Origin: Rhynchopus sp. YZ270_cl-10
Lineage: Eukaryota; Euglenozoa; Diplonemea; Diplonemida; Diplonemidae
Assembly (NCBI GenBank): GCA_964035575.1
Contig: OZ037843.1
Coordinates: 62,001 to 126,000 of the forward strand
Direction of reading: 5' to 3'
DNA length: 64,000 nt
The position numbers and the translations under genes were made by a program. This document shows positions 45,688-55,779 of this stretch, piece after piece. How positions within the stretch are numbered: position 1 is the first letter of the stretch; every line of letters begins with the position of its first letter. Under the pieces are notes generated by a model, which was not told the DNA's origin, did no database searches, and saw only the letters and a list, made by a program, of their open reading frames with translations.

Positions 45688-46863
45688 TTAAAATCTATCT
45701 TGGTCTTCACCCCTCTGAGTTTTCAACCTTCGGAGGCTTCTTGTAGTACTGAAATAGAACTCGAGAGAGAAGATATTCGCAAGATGCTTTGTGACCACAC
45801 CCTGCCAGTAGCGAATCATTCCTTGGTCCCCACAATCCGTGGTGACGTTGTACTCAGCCTCACACAGGCACTTCCCGCCTGCATCACATTCACCATGACC
45901 GTGGCACGTCACGTCGTCGGTGCAATAAACATCACAATCATGACCGTAATAATGAGGCAGGCATTTTTGACAGTTTGTGTCCTCATCGAACCCTTGGTCA
46001 CAATCGCATCCAAGCTTGGCGTCATTGTATGACCCTCGCGCGTTGCACATGATGTCACTGCACGTAGTAGCAGGGTCGCAGTGAAATTCGCATGCAGGAC
46101 CAACCCAGCCGTCGTTGCATTTGCATTTGGACACATCACCTTCGCATCTGCCGTTCCCGCTGCAGGTAAGCGAAGGACTGCAGGCGCAGGCTGCGCCTTT
46201 CCAATGTACCCAATCACCGTCGCAAGTGCACGCAGTCAAAGCTCCTGTCGCGTCGCATTTCCCTTGGCTGCATTGCGCATCGTCGCAAAACACTTCACAA
46301 TGCGGACCATACCAATCGTCATCACAGAGGCAGGGCAGGCCTAAGGTGTTGTGGTCGCAATACCCGTTGTTGCTGCAGAACGTACGGCACGTCTTGTCGC
46401 AGGAGTTGCCAATCCAGCCAGGGTTGCAGACACAGCTGAACGTGTCGTCGCAATGCTGGTTCTGTCCACAGTGTTGGTCTGTGTAGCATACACCTTGTGA
46501 GGCACACGGCGTTCCAGGGGTGCATGGGATGTTGCAGTATACCCCGGTCCAACCAGTGCTGCATGCGCAGGCGGATGTGAGTGGATCGCACGTCCCGTGG
46601 CCGTGGCATGTCTCTGAAGGGCTGCAGGCGCAGCTCAGACCAACCCAACCTGGGGTACAGATGCAGTCGGAATTCTCACATTGTCCGTTCCCGTTGCATG
46701 TCTCTGAAGGGCTGCAGGCGCAGTCGTCTCCTGTCCAGTCGCCACGACACCGGCAAGAGTTGTCGTAACATAAGGACTTCGCCCCTGGGCACTCAGCATC
46801 GGAAGTGCACCTCTGAGAACGAACTGCCCACAGCATCGCCAAACCCACAAAGGAGCGCAACAT
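45688..46863 (-). CDS. Secreted protein of tandem EGF-like modules, copy 3 (391 aa)
   Basis: Same product as copy 1: signal peptide, about ten EGF-like modules including the one missing from copy 2, and the non-EGF tail. Differences visible are minor (CRCRGDWTG where copy 1 has CRCPGDWTG, and the end GEDQDRF rather than GEDQYRF). CRCRGDWTG is shared with copy 2. The start is the signal-peptide ATG at 46861-46863. The 5' flank matches the other cassettes for about 180 bp and then diverges near 47062. It lies about 13 kb from copy 2, across the YR transposon region. Confidence 0.85.
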   Translation of the reverse strand: MLRSFVGLAMLWAVRSQRCTSDAECPGAKSLCYDNSCRCRGDWTGDDCACSPSETCNGNGQCENSDCICTPGWVGLSCACSPSETCHGHGTCDPLTSACACSTGWTGVYCNIPCTPGTPCASQGVCYTDQHCGQNQHCDDTFSCVCNPGWIGNSCDKTCRTFCSNNGYCDHNTLGLPCLCDDDWYGPHCEVFCDDAQCSQGKCDATGALTACTCDGDWVHWKGAACACSPSLTCSGNGRCEGDVSKCKCNDGWVGPACEFHCDPATTCSDIMCNARGSYNDAKLGCDCDQGFDEDTNCQKCLPHYYGHDCDVYCTDDVTCHGHGECDAGGKCLCEAEYNVTTDCGDQGMIRYWQGVVTKHLANIFSLEFYFSTTRSLRRLKTQRGEDQDRF

Positions 46864-47818
46864 CGTTGTGCCGCTGTCCAAATGCGAGAAAAGGTGTTGA
46901 ACCTGCGATGTGAAGGTGTGTGTGTGGTGGGTACTGAGCAAAAACTCAAACGGCTATTTTAATACGCATATTTGTTCCGCACGCATAATACTGTGAAAAC
47001 CAGTTGAACAATCCCAGCATGACAGAGCAGGAGGTCATCATTTGACCACTTTCCTGGATGCCACCAACGTGAACCACAGCACCAGGTGCGCGTCTATCCT
47101 TACCCAGTCGCAGAGGCAGTTCGTGAAACCCCAAATCCCGGCGGAAACCAGACGATCCACGGAGACTGCAAGGTATGGCGATGTGTGAATTGTGGAAATG
47201 GGGAGGGGGAGGACAGATTCTTATTGTCCCTCAAAATCTCTTTGTTGTCTCTTTAGTCTATTTTTCTTGCATTTCTTTTCTTCTTGTGCTTTCTTCGTTT
47301 TGGTTGTCAAGAAACGCTCAATCGCCTATCGAGTTCTGTGAATAGCACGGAACTGCGTTTCCTGTGTATCCGTGGAAAGACAGTATCATATGTGATACCG
47401 GAATATTTTTTTTTGAAAAAAGGGGTCGAGAAAAACAAACAACGAACGCGCTGTGTGGAAAAAAAAACGAGTGTTTCTCTGAGCGTGATATTTTGTGGGT
47501 GGAAGATAAAACACTATTAGATTCATATACTTTCAGTTCACAGAATTGAAAACATTTTGAGAGGGTCAACACATATCAAAAACACTATGAAAAAAGAAAA
47601 GCACGTTGTACTACCATTCCCCTCACATACGTTCCTCCACTCCATTTAGTTTTCTCTCTCACTTTAAAAAAGTTTTTAACTGTTTACCGCTTTTGTTTTC
47701 ACCCCCGCCCAGTAGCACTGGTTTCGTTGGGCACTTAGCACAAAGCCTGCTAATCACGACACTGTCCAACTAAAGAAATTGCCACCTTATTCGACAAACC
47801 CGCAAAACCTGAGGCTGG
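46864..47818. other. Intergenic between EGF gene 3 and the LRR gene
   Basis: The first 200 bp are EGF-cassette 5' flank. Between 47290 and 47515 lies a block (CGCTCAATCGCCTATCGAG, ACAGTATCATATGTGATAC, GAGAAAAACAAACAACG) that recurs in order at about 56725-57300. No gene seen. Confidence 0.55.
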
Positions 47819-49378
47819 TCAAGTACCTTGAAACTGGTGGCGGGCTAGCATATCAGCCGTTAGCCGGGCGTTCTCCATGTACGTTCTGTCACCTCCCTCT
47901 TGGGGGAAGTCATGTCTCCCCTGCTTCTGGGCTGAAGAGGTTGCAGGCCGTCCACCTCGCTTCCGCGGCCTCTTGCTGTGTGGGTACACGAGGTATGTGG
48001 CCTCGTGTTCTGACTTTTTGTGCTCCATCATCAGGTGCGTCACGACTTTGCCTTTCGTTTTGATGTTCAACGAGCACACCGGGCACGTCGGGTACTTCTT
48101 ATTATCGGCCTGCCCGCATTGCCCTGGCATCTCTACTAAGGTCTGGTTCACTGTCTTTTTTAAGTCTTGGCAGCCATCGAGTAAGTGTGGCCCGATTTTT
48201 CTGACACTCCGCAGCACTGAGACGTCTAACGCCCTCAAGGAAATGCAGTGAGCGAGGAAGTGTGTGCCTATGCGCACAACACTGCTGAGGCCGGAGAGGT
48301 CGAGAGTGGTCAGCTTGGAGCACCCCGAGAGGAAGCCGTCGCCAATAGCAGTGACATTGCTGAACACAGACAGGTCGAGTGTGGTCAACCTCTTGCATTT
48401 GAAGGCAAAGTTGTGGGCAATCCTCGTGATGCTGCCCAGCCCTGAGAGATCGAGTTGCTCGAGTCTCGTGCAGTTCGATAGAAAGTCGTTGGCTGTCACG
48501 ACACTATCATCGAATCCTGCAAGCCTTAGTGACGTCAGGTTGGTACGTTTGCGAAGAAAGCACTTCCCAAAGTCACTCACGAGAGACATATCACTGAGAT
48601 CCAGACGGGTTAATGGTTCGAGCGCTTTGAACTCTTTTGGTATCGCATTGGACGCCACCTCCTTCATGCGGAGCACGCGCTGCAAGCGTTCTCCTGTCAG
48701 CGTCGCCCCCAAGGAGCGCAGCGCGTCTGCGGCAACAACCTTCTGCTGCAGCCCCGCACTGCTCTTATTCAGTATCTCCTTGAACGCAACCCTGTCACTC
48801 CAATGCGGGAACCCTTTGCGATACGCTAGCCCCCTCTGGCCAATGGCCGCACCCCCTCCGAACACCATACAACAGCCTTTGTCAGGCGCCGACGCGAGCT
48901 TCTGATGTAAGTACATAAAGTTCCCTTCCACCCACGCGTCCACAACGTACTCCCTTTCGGCTGGCATGTGTACCTCTGAAGCGCATACAGGCACTTCTTG
49001 CGGCTCAGCTAGGTCCCTCGCATCAACTTCAGATGCCTCTGTGGCAGTCGCATCACCCACATCAGCCACGTCAGAGAGCTCTGCGTCTGTCCCGTCCGCC
49101 ACGTCGCAGTTCGTGTCACCGCCTTTGCCCGGCGGGAGATAGATGATCATTTCACTCTCCTCCGACCCTTCGTCCGAAGAGACCTGGGGCGACCCGGGGG
49201 GGCTGCAAGGCATGTTGCGCCTTCGAGACAGTAGTGCAGTACCCGAACCTGTGTTGTGTGGATAGGGCTGGGGAAATGGGGTGTTGGGTGTCAAAGAGAA
49301 GGACCCTTTATGTTGCTGTTGACGTTCGGCGTATCTGAGGGACTCCTTCCCCACATCAGTGCTGCAGGTGAGGACCAT
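47819..49378 (-). CDS. BspA-type leucine-rich-repeat protein with C2H2-like zinc finger and AT-hook-like tail (519 aa)
   Basis: Residues 1-140 are low-complexity with an acidic run (DGTDAELSDVADVGD). About 140-240 has no recognised domain. From about 245 to 410 run six or seven 23-residue LRRs of the BspA/TpLRR kind, for example LTTLDLSGLSSVVRIGTHFL and LEQLDLSGLGSITRIAHNF. A C2H2-like pattern, CPVCSLNIKTKG then THLMMEHKKSEH, follows near 430-455. A basic RPRKRGGRPATSS resembles an AT hook. There is no signal peptide. LRRs imply protein binding; the finger and AT hook suggest nuclear or DNA-associated action, which is inference. BspA LRR proteins form large families in several protists. The start is the first ATG; a fragment of this 5' region is repeated inverted at 55595-55745, but without that ATG. 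Confidence 0.78.
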   Translation of the reverse strand: MVLTCSTDVGKESLRYAERQQQHKGSFSLTPNTPFPQPYPHNTGSGTALLSRRRNMPCSPPGSPQVSSDEGSEESEMIIYLPPGKGGDTNCDVADGTDAELSDVADVGDATATEASEVDARDLAEPQEVPVCASEVHMPAEREYVVDAWVEGNFMYLHQKLASAPDKGCCMVFGGGAAIGQRGLAYRKGFPHWSDRVAFKEILNKSSAGLQQKVVAADALRSLGATLTGERLQRVLRMKEVASNAIPKEFKALEPLTRLDLSDMSLVSDFGKCFLRKRTNLTSLRLAGFDDSVVTANDFLSNCTRLEQLDLSGLGSITRIAHNFAFKCKRLTTLDLSVFSNVTAIGDGFLSGCSKLTTLDLSGLSSVVRIGTHFLAHCISLRALDVSVLRSVRKIGPHLLDGCQDLKKTVNQTLVEMPGQCGQADNKKYPTCPVCSLNIKTKGKVVTHLMMEHKKSEHEATYLVYPHSKRPRKRGGRPATSSAQKQGRHDFPQEGGDRTYMENARLTADMLARHQFQGT

Positions 49379-49439
49379 TGGTCTCGGAGGGTTTGGGGTT
49401 TCTTCCCTTAGTTCAATCTTGGGCGATCTTGAGAACGAG

Positions 49440-49760
49440 AGAAGGGTAAAAAGAAGTTATCGTCTGTCGCATTCATTCACGTGAGGTAACACTTGAGGTA
49501 TGTGCACCTGGGTACCTGGGCCCAGACTTTTGATTCTCGTTGATGCCCAGTTTTGAAAAATGTGGTATTAACGAGAATGGGTATTGGTTTTGGGGAGTTG
49601 TTAGAGAAGTTAACCCAAAAAATGAAAGATGAGTGTCTTGTAAAAGACAGTCCTGATGTTCACCACATGAACATGAGTGTGGTGTATAACCACACCACAG
49701 ATAACATGTCTGTGTACGTCGTGTAATGCAATAGAGAAGTCTGCAAGACATACATGGGGC
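49440..49760. repeat. Dispersed repeat C, copy 1
   Basis: Begins at AGTTATCGTCTGTCGCATTC and contains GTGCACCTGGGTACCTGGGC, GGGAGTTGTTAGAGAAGTTA and GAAAGATGAGTGTCTTGTAA. Relatives lie at 55780-56000 and 61400-61560. It sits in the 5' flank of the LRR gene and just downstream of cyclase gene 1. Confidence 0.7.
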
Positions 49761-49985
49761 CTTCTTTCAAATGATGTAACGTGAATGAAACGTTACAGGA
49801 TTATGACATTGCTTGGCATTTGGTTGTGGCCTTTGTAATGGGGGTATTGGCCTCACACTAAGTTTTTGAACCCCCCTGAAAATCATTGATATGGGTCAGG
49901 TTTTCGACTAAAAAGGTGTTCTCGTCCTGTGGACGTAATTGCATCCGGTCGTGGCCATCTGGAACTCCATGCAGGGCAATAAGCA

Positions 49986-52601
49986 TCAGTGCATTACCAC
50001 AACGAACGGTGCATAAGCCTTCTGCCGCACATAGCTAGTAAGCTCTTCGTAAGGTGTGCGTTGGTCCTGAGCGACGCTGTCCAGCAGAGAAGACGCCTTC
50101 TCAAAGTCCTGTTTGATGATGTGCTCGAAGACCTCGTTCCACAGTGCGTGCGGGTTGTTTGAGGCAGACTCCAGCTGGTACATCCACTCCTCGTTTTCGC
50201 TGCTGCACAGACCCTTCACAGCAAACACAGTCTGCACCTTGTCACTCAACTTCTCGTACAGCACAGCACCTACACACTGGAGCACTACCTGTCCCTCAGC
50301 CTCACGTGATACGGTACGGTCAATGACACCAGGAAAGTTGCACTTCTTGTTCCAACGCTCAAGCACAACCACCCACGACATGGACCGCGAAAGAATCGAC
50401 ACCTTCTTCATCCCGTTGCAACCCATGTTCCCGACACGTGCCTCGCCTGTCGTGCACCCATACGAGATCTTGTGCACATCACCAAGTGCTGTTGCAACTT
50501 CGTGTGCAGCATGCACACAGGCAACCCCGTGCGACGGCTTCGGAACAAAGGCGTTGAAGGTGGCAAGCATCTTGTCGCCAGCAAACGTGTCGCACACCCC
50601 CTTGTTGCGCTGCACTGCTGTCAGGATCGTCTCAATCACACCTGCGTGTGCGGAGAGCACCTCTGCGTCCTTGTGATTCTTGCAGAAGGCGTGCCACAAC
50701 ACGACGTTCATGTGTGCCAGCGACACCTTCTTCTTCTTCATCCCTTCCACACGCAGCAGTGCCTTCTGGTGCTGTATCTCAACAACTGAACTCTGTGTCG
50801 TAGGTGAATGACCGGACATGCCTGACTGCGACCTCGTCTCCCGTGAGGACTTCGTTACGGACACTTCCTCATTCTCGGTGTCGTTGACAAGCACACTCTG
50901 TGGCATGTAGTTCCGGTACTCCACCAGGTTCCCCACCATGGTAACAAAGCTGCGCTGCATCATCCCCACTTCACTCAGCTGCGACACTGCACGGCCCGTG
51001 TCCACAGCCTCCAGGTCCATCACAGCCACACTTGCCATCTCACTCCCAAGCTTCAGCAGAGGTGACGTGATGTAACGTGTGAACACAACAGCAATGGCAA
51101 GAAGTCCGATCACCGCAACAGCCGTCACAATCACCATCACAGTCACCGCATCCTCCTTCTGTGCGTCTGCAGAGGACAGATCTGATGCCACCTTCGCACG
51201 GATTGCACTCGTCGACGCATCAATCGTATCCATCACAGACGCCCGAGGCACAAGAAGGGTTGAATACCAGAAGATAGTGCTGTGTTCAATTTTCGACGCG
51301 ATTGTCCAGAACTCCGTGCCGTTCGAGTCAGACCACTTCAGGAAGGAGTCCTCTGTCATCTCCACAAAGTCTTCGTAGTTCTGCGGGTGTGTGAACACAA
51401 ACCGCCCGTGCTCTGCAATCACTGAGGGGATGTGCGACGTCGCGTCTTCCATCGAGTGGTTCGTGATGTTCATGCTCGACACAACGGATATAATCTTGCC
51501 CCGCCAGTTAGTTATATTATACATCACCACCTGCCGTCCGCTGTTGTACGCGACAAGTGTCCCCACTGCACCAGACGCACGGTCGTCCTCCACCAGGTAC
51601 AGCGACGTGCCGGTCGGGAGCAGCTGTGCACGCAGCACGTCGGTTACTCCGTCTGCAGTCAAGGTTGCACTGACGGAACCCACACGCTTGCCCTGCTTGG
51701 GGAACATCGTGTACATATCTGGGTGGGTGTAGGTGTAGCTGAGACCCCAGTACACGGTGTCCCAGGCGACCTGCATGCGTGTGTAGACAAGCGTCTTTGC
51801 AGGGTTCAGGGGTGGCTCGTCGGCACTCACGTAGTGCATCTGTTTCCCACGCTGGTCGTGAACCGGGCTGTCAGGGGGTTCGGCGCCAGAGACGGGAAAT
51901 ATGCACAATCCACGCAGCAAATCTTTGTTGTAGTCAGGATCGTAGTTGCACGGCAGTGCGGGGTCTCTGATGTCACCCAGTTCGTTGATTTCTGTGTAGA
52001 TAGCATAGTCGGAAAGTCCCTCTGCCAGCGTCAGGTGGTCACGTGACTCATACAGCATAAGAATCTTCGTGCCGTTCGTAGGTAGCACACCACTCGCAGC
52101 AGTCGCTACCCTGTGTTGGAACCGCGAGCCCCACCCTGCAAACCCGTCACCCCTCTTCCACGGAACAGGATGTGCCGCACACCACGCGTAAGTTTCGTGA
52201 TGGAGCTCGGTTACCCCAGCCGTCATCCCAGCCTTAAAAGCAGACAAGACTGCAGGACGCATTATTGTGCGAGAAAAGGCGGGGTTCGTGGTGACGTTTG
52301 GGTGGTGCACTTGTGCCAGGTTGGCGAGCGAGATCACCAACTGCTCAGGCACCTTCAGGTACTCCTTCACTGCCGTGTCCACGTTGCCAAGAACAGAGCG
52401 CAGGTAGCGTGCCGAGACCGTTTCGATGTCCGCCGTACCACTGTCGAGACACATCCCGAAGCCCTCGTCACCTGTGTCACGTGCCTTCTCCAGAAGGTCG
52501 TCCCATGTTGACAGAGTGAAGCCACCGATGATCGCACCTGTCGACAGAATCAGCACCACACACAGCAGTATTGTCAGCGACTGGATCCCGCATGACACCA
52601 T
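49986..52601 (-). CDS. Receptor with Cache-like sensor, HAMP-like linker and cyclase-like domain, copy 1 (871 aa)
   Basis: TM1 at about 8-28 (LTILLCVVLILSTGAIIGGF), then a large extracellular region of about 450 residues with double-Cache character (VAWDTVYWGLSYTYTHPDMY, GTSLYLVEDD). TM2 lies at about 485-506 (MVIVTAVAVIGLLAIAVVF), and a HAMP-like segment follows (TRYITSPLLKLGSEMA). Next come a linker ending MPQSVLV and a class III cyclase-like domain (about 628-790). GDKMLATFNAF matches the second metal-binding Asp loop, and GCTTGEARVGNMG matches the G-x-x-x-G-E-V-x-x-G-N-x-G strand. The first metal Asp is not visible in VSLAHMNVVLWHAF, and the usual N-x-x-x-R is replaced in MSWVVVLERW, so catalysis is doubtful. 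A ligand sensor with a regulatory or degenerate cyclase domain is my reading. Confidence 0.85.
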   Translation of the reverse strand: MVSCGIQSLTILLCVVLILSTGAIIGGFTLSTWDDLLEKARDTGDEGFGMCLDSGTADIETVSARYLRSVLGNVDTAVKEYLKVPEQLVISLANLAQVHHPNVTTNPAFSRTIMRPAVLSAFKAGMTAGVTELHHETYAWCAAHPVPWKRGDGFAGWGSRFQHRVATAASGVLPTNGTKILMLYESRDHLTLAEGLSDYAIYTEINELGDIRDPALPCNYDPDYNKDLLRGLCIFPVSGAEPPDSPVHDQRGKQMHYVSADEPPLNPAKTLVYTRMQVAWDTVYWGLSYTYTHPDMYTMFPKQGKRVGSVSATLTADGVTDVLRAQLLPTGTSLYLVEDDRASGAVGTLVAYNSGRQVVMYNITNWRGKIISVVSSMNITNHSMEDATSHIPSVIAEHGRFVFTHPQNYEDFVEMTEDSFLKWSDSNGTEFWTIASKIEHSTIFWYSTLLVPRASVMDTIDASTSAIRAKVASDLSSADAQKEDAVTVMVIVTAVAVIGLLAIAVVFTRYITSPLLKLGSEMASVAVMDLEAVDTGRAVSQLSEVGMMQRSFVTMVGNLVEYRNYMPQSVLVNDTENEEVSVTKSSRETRSQSGMSGHSPTTQSSVVEIQHQKALLRVEGMKKKKVSLAHMNVVLWHAFCKNHKDAEVLSAHAGVIETILTAVQRNKGVCDTFAGDKMLATFNAFVPKPSHGVACVHAAHEVATALGDVHKISYGCTTGEARVGNMGCNGMKKVSILSRSMSWVVVLERWNKKCNFPGVIDRTVSREAEGQVVLQCVGAVLYEKLSDKVQTVFAVKGLCSSENEEWMYQLESASNNPHALWNEVFEHIIKQDFEKASSLLDSVAQDQRTPYEELTSYVRQKAYAPFVVVMH

Positions 52602-52875
52602 TGTTCTGAGGTGTACAGAAAGGGAAGAAAGTGCATGGAATGTCTGGGGCTGTGTGGTGGTGTGTGGATGCCTTGTGAGGGTAACTCTTGCGAAGTCTCG
52701 TCGAAGCTATTTCCCTGTTGATAACGGTAAATATGCGGATTTCCGGTATGAATGTGTTCGCCTGAAGTGCAGAAAGGCTGTCATGGAACACAGGGGAGAT
52801 AAGAGAGGGGAAACAAGCGGGGAGTTTGAATGGGGTTTTATTGAAGTTTTTTATATGTTTGCTTTGTGTTATTGT
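52602..52875 (-). promoter_or_regulatory. Conserved 5' flank of cyclase gene 1
   Basis: About 270 bp upstream of the start are conserved with 61027-61290. They include GTGTGGATGCCTTGTGAGGG, TTGATAACGGTAAATA and ATGAATGTGTTCGCCTGAAG. Part (about 110 bp) is also preserved at 57071-57180 without a gene attached. Conservation may be recent duplication rather than function; the promoter itself is not defined. Confidence 0.35.
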
Positions 52876-53039
52876 TTTGTTTTGCTTTTTGAAAACTTGG
52901 TTGTATTAGCCACCCTAGAGTGTGCTCCACTATTAGTTTTTTTTTTTTTGTTTTGTTTTGTTTTGTAGTATGGGTGTTCTGGGAACGAGGTAATTCATGT
53001 GTAATGGGGCGGGATGGGGTGGAACGGGGGGAATTTAAA
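52876..53039. other. Short interval with dispersed motif
   Basis: Contains GAAAACTTGGTTGTATTAG next to CCACCCTAGAGTGTGCTCCA (52889-52935), the same pair found inverted at 45078-45122. No gene. Confidence 0.5.
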
Positions 53040-54970
53040 GTTTTTTGGGAGATAGTCAGACTTACCCTACCCTATTTTGAAAAAGTTCAGACTTGCCCTA
53101 TGAAAAAGTTCAGACTTGCCCGAAAATAAGTTCAGACTTGCCCTAAAAGTGTTTTTAGGGCAAGTCTGAACTTATTTTTAGGGCAAACACTTTTTTTAGG
53201 GCAAGTCTGAACTTTTTTAGGGCAAGTCTGAACTTTTTTAGGGCAAGTCTGAACTTATTTTTAGGGTAAGTCTGAACTTATTTTAGGGCAACAAGTCAGG
53301 CCACTTTGGCTGGGGCACTCTTGGGGCCCCATGTGGTATGACTTGTTTTATTGCCCTAAAATGCCTAACCGAGCCGGAGCCCAAAAATTGATGCCAGAAA
53401 CCACCAGCCACCCGGAAAGGGTGAACAGGCAGTCCACGTTGGGCCAGAACCGGTTACAAAGGAAGCCGTGTTCTGGGGCAACGTGGGGCGCAAAGTTTTA
53501 CAATTTTCATGCACGGGTGCTCCACAAATTACCAAGTATTCCTTCTTTGTTGAATTGAGAGAGAGTCAGTGTTTAGCTACCACGCGGGTTTGCTTAGAAT
53601 CCTTCGAGGCCGGCACAATTTTATTTATGTGGTCGGTTAAGACATGCCTATTGAAGAACAACGAGATCATCGTTGAAAGGAGCGAACTCCCCTTCCCACA
53701 ACATCTCTCACATTTCAACTCAGAATTCATACTTGGTTGTTTGCTTTGTCCATACGCAATCAAATTGTCATGCTTTCAAGAGCATGCCTGGCCAAAATGC
53801 AACAACGTGGAAAAATTGTTGTTGTTCCAAAAGGCAACAAGACCACCCACAAGGGGTTGAATTGTGCACTGTCCGGGGGAGCGCAAAGTTTTTTCCCTGT
53901 ACACAGTGGACACATCTTTATCACTTTGTTCCCACGGGGACACATTTGGATACTGCACGCATGCAGAAGTGCCAAACATGTCCGCACGTGGAGTGGAGTG
54001 TCCATCATGTTTTCCTGGTTTCCAAAAAGCAGTTTTCTTGCACTTACTATTTGCCCCGGTGTCTGGCAATAGAAGTGGCTAACATTGTAATGAGTAGCAT
54101 ATACATACCGTTGATCCAAATGAGTAAGGCGACCAACAAGTCCTCTGGACTTTTTTGTTGTGACGACAATCGCGGAGTAATCCCGGAGAATTACATCCTC
54201 GTATAAAAAGTTAAAGGTAGAGGTGGGGAAACTGTAGCTATAGAAATAGTTGTTGCAGTAGTGCAGACACCCGAGGGTGCACCACTATGCTTTTCTTTGG
54301 TTGTATCGACAATTTTACGTACATGATGTAGGACCTGTACAATGTCGCCCAAAGGCTTTGTACTTACTGCAGTAATCGGTATTTTTTTTTTGTTACTACT
54401 ACGTCGTGTTCTATGAGGAGTCGCGTTTGGGTGCGGAAGTCTTTTTTCTGGTCTCTGTTCTGTACGGGTCTCGGATCGTGGTGCGGTACTGCGGTGCGGT
54501 ACCTGAGAGTTTTTTAGAGTGATGATAAAGGTCAGAGGGTTTTCCCCTCCCATTTGTGTCATTATTTAATTTTGCTCGGAAAGTGGGGTGTCCTGGACAC
54601 GAGGAAATTCAGTTGCATGGAAAAAAAGCTCCATACCATAGGTTGCTCATTTCACTACCAGGACTCGTCGCGAATAGCCCATACGTGCCCTAAACAGAAA
54701 CGCAAAAACGACGACCGCCGGGCTCTGTAACCCAAGAGCCCCCAGCTTGCCCAATAAATAAGTGCAGGGTTGCCCTAAAAAAGTTCAGACTTGCCCTAAA
54801 AAAGTTCAGACTTGCCTTAAAAAAAGTGTTTGCCCTAAAAATAAGTTCAGACTTGCCCGAAATAAGTTCAGACTTGCCCTAAAAACACTTTTAGGGCAAG
54901 TCTGAACTTATTTCGGGCAAGTCTGAACTTTTTCAAAATAGGGTAGGGTAAATCTGACTATTTCCCAAGT
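53040..54970. mobile_element. Non-autonomous DNA transposon with long (about 210-260 bp) terminal inverted repeats
   Basis: The left TIR (53040-53300) and right TIR (about 54758-54970) are inverse copies. Both begin GGGARATAGTCAGAYTTACC, then carry many AGTTCAGACTTGCCCT words, first in one orientation and then in the other, around a central GTGTTTTTAGGGCAAG. Each TIR is thus itself a hairpin-forming array. The 1.45-kb interior has no transposase; it includes a repeat B fragment (about 53745-53865) and a small piece resembling repeat D (53484-53500). Subterminal repeat arrays of this kind are typical transposase-binding regions; the superfamily is not assignable. Confidence 0.7.
53745..53865. 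repeat. Dispersed repeat B, copy 3 (partial)
   Basis: Shares TTCAAGAGCATGCCTGGCCAA and GGCAACAAGACCACCCACAA with the copies at 38164 and 43795. It lies inside the long-TIR element. Confidence 0.6.
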
Positions 54971-54999
54971 TTTTTGCTTTTTTTGTTTCCTCCCGTTTT

Positions 55000-55269
55000 T
55001 TGAACACGAAAAGTCCAAAAAAAAAAAAACTGGAATTCGTCGAGAACAACAGTTGCATCAGCAACATTGAGCTGGGCATTAGCTTTGAGGTCTACTCAGG
55101 CATCTTGCTGCGAAAGTGCAAACAGGTCGCCCATGCCCTGTCTGTGCGTGAGCGAGGGAAGGTGATGTCCTCTGGCTTCGATGGTTCCGGAAGCACTGCG
55201 CCGATAGCAAGCTGGGCTGCCCTTCCCAGAGAGAAAGTGACAACGGTGCACTGCCTACGGCCTGATTAA
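55000..55269 (+). CDS. Short open frame, possible gene fragment (89 aa)
   Basis: The frame reads FVENNSCISNIELGISFEVY and RKCKQVAHALSVRERGKVMS and ends at a stop at 55267-55269. From about 55030 it is GC-richer and codon-like compared with its AT-rich surroundings, which is why I keep it. The first codons overlap an A-rich tract, so the start is unlikely to be real. No domain is recognised. It lies directly beside the right end of the long-TIR element and may be a truncated exon or a captured piece. Confidence 0.3.
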   Translation: MNTKSPKKKKLEFVENNSCISNIELGISFEVYSGILLRKCKQVAHALSVRERGKVMSSGFDGSGSTAPIASWAALPREKVTTVHCLRPD

Positions 55270-55374
55270 GCTACGGTCAAAATGAGTGTAAGGTAAAGAG
55301 GGCAAGGTAAACCCCACAACCCAGATTTTCTCTCCTGATCCTGACGTCTGAAAACATGAAAATGCCCGAAAACA

Positions 55375-55475
55375 CCGGCATTCGCATTTCTGGAATCCGT
55401 CCGTTTGTGTGGTGGGTCAATTTTCCGAAATGGACAAGTTCTTGGTTTTGGTCAAAACTCGTCAGTGTAAGGTAA
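55375..55475. repeat. Dispersed repeat H, diverged copy
   Basis: ATTCGCATTTCTGGAATCCG through ACAAGTTCTTGGTTTTGGTC is shared with 63725-63815 near the right edge. Confidence 0.55.
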
Positions 55476-55594
55476 GGAGCCAAGTGTTTGCCTGTAGAAA
55501 CACGGTAGCAGAGGGGCGAGATTTTAGAGGCCCCACCCATGCGTGTATATTTGGCAAAAAACACAGACATTCTATTTTATTTTGCCGAAATCAT

Positions 55595-55745
55595 ACGCCC
55601 AAGATTGAACTAAGGGAAGACACCCCAAGCCCTCACCAATAGGCCTAAACCTGCAGTACTGATGTGGGAAGGAGTCCCTCAGCTGTGCCTAATGCCATGC
55701 CACAGAAACATAAAGGGTCCTTCTCGATACCCAACACCCCATAAT
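55595..55745 (+). pseudogene. Fragment of the LRR gene 5' region, inverted
   Basis: Matches the reverse complement of about 49270-49435. In order it carries GCCCAAGATTGAACTAAGGG, then GCAGTACTGATGTGGGAAGG (the coding start region CSTDVGKES), AGTCCCTCAG, and ATAAAGGGTCCTTCTCGATA with CCCAACACCCC. The ATG context is not preserved and nothing downstream of the N-terminal 35 codons is present. It is followed at once by repeat C copy 2. Confidence 0.6.
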
Positions 55746-55779
55746 ACCCATTCTCGTTGATACCCATTTTCAAACGTGG

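Larger units (their letters stand above)
49735..52875. repeat. Cyclase-gene segmental duplication, copy 1
   Basis: The coding region, about 250 bp of 3' flank (TGGGGCCTTCTTTCAAATGA on) and about 270 bp of 5' flank match 58140-61290 in direct orientation. Divergence begins near a T-rich tract at the 5' side. Confidence 0.8.
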
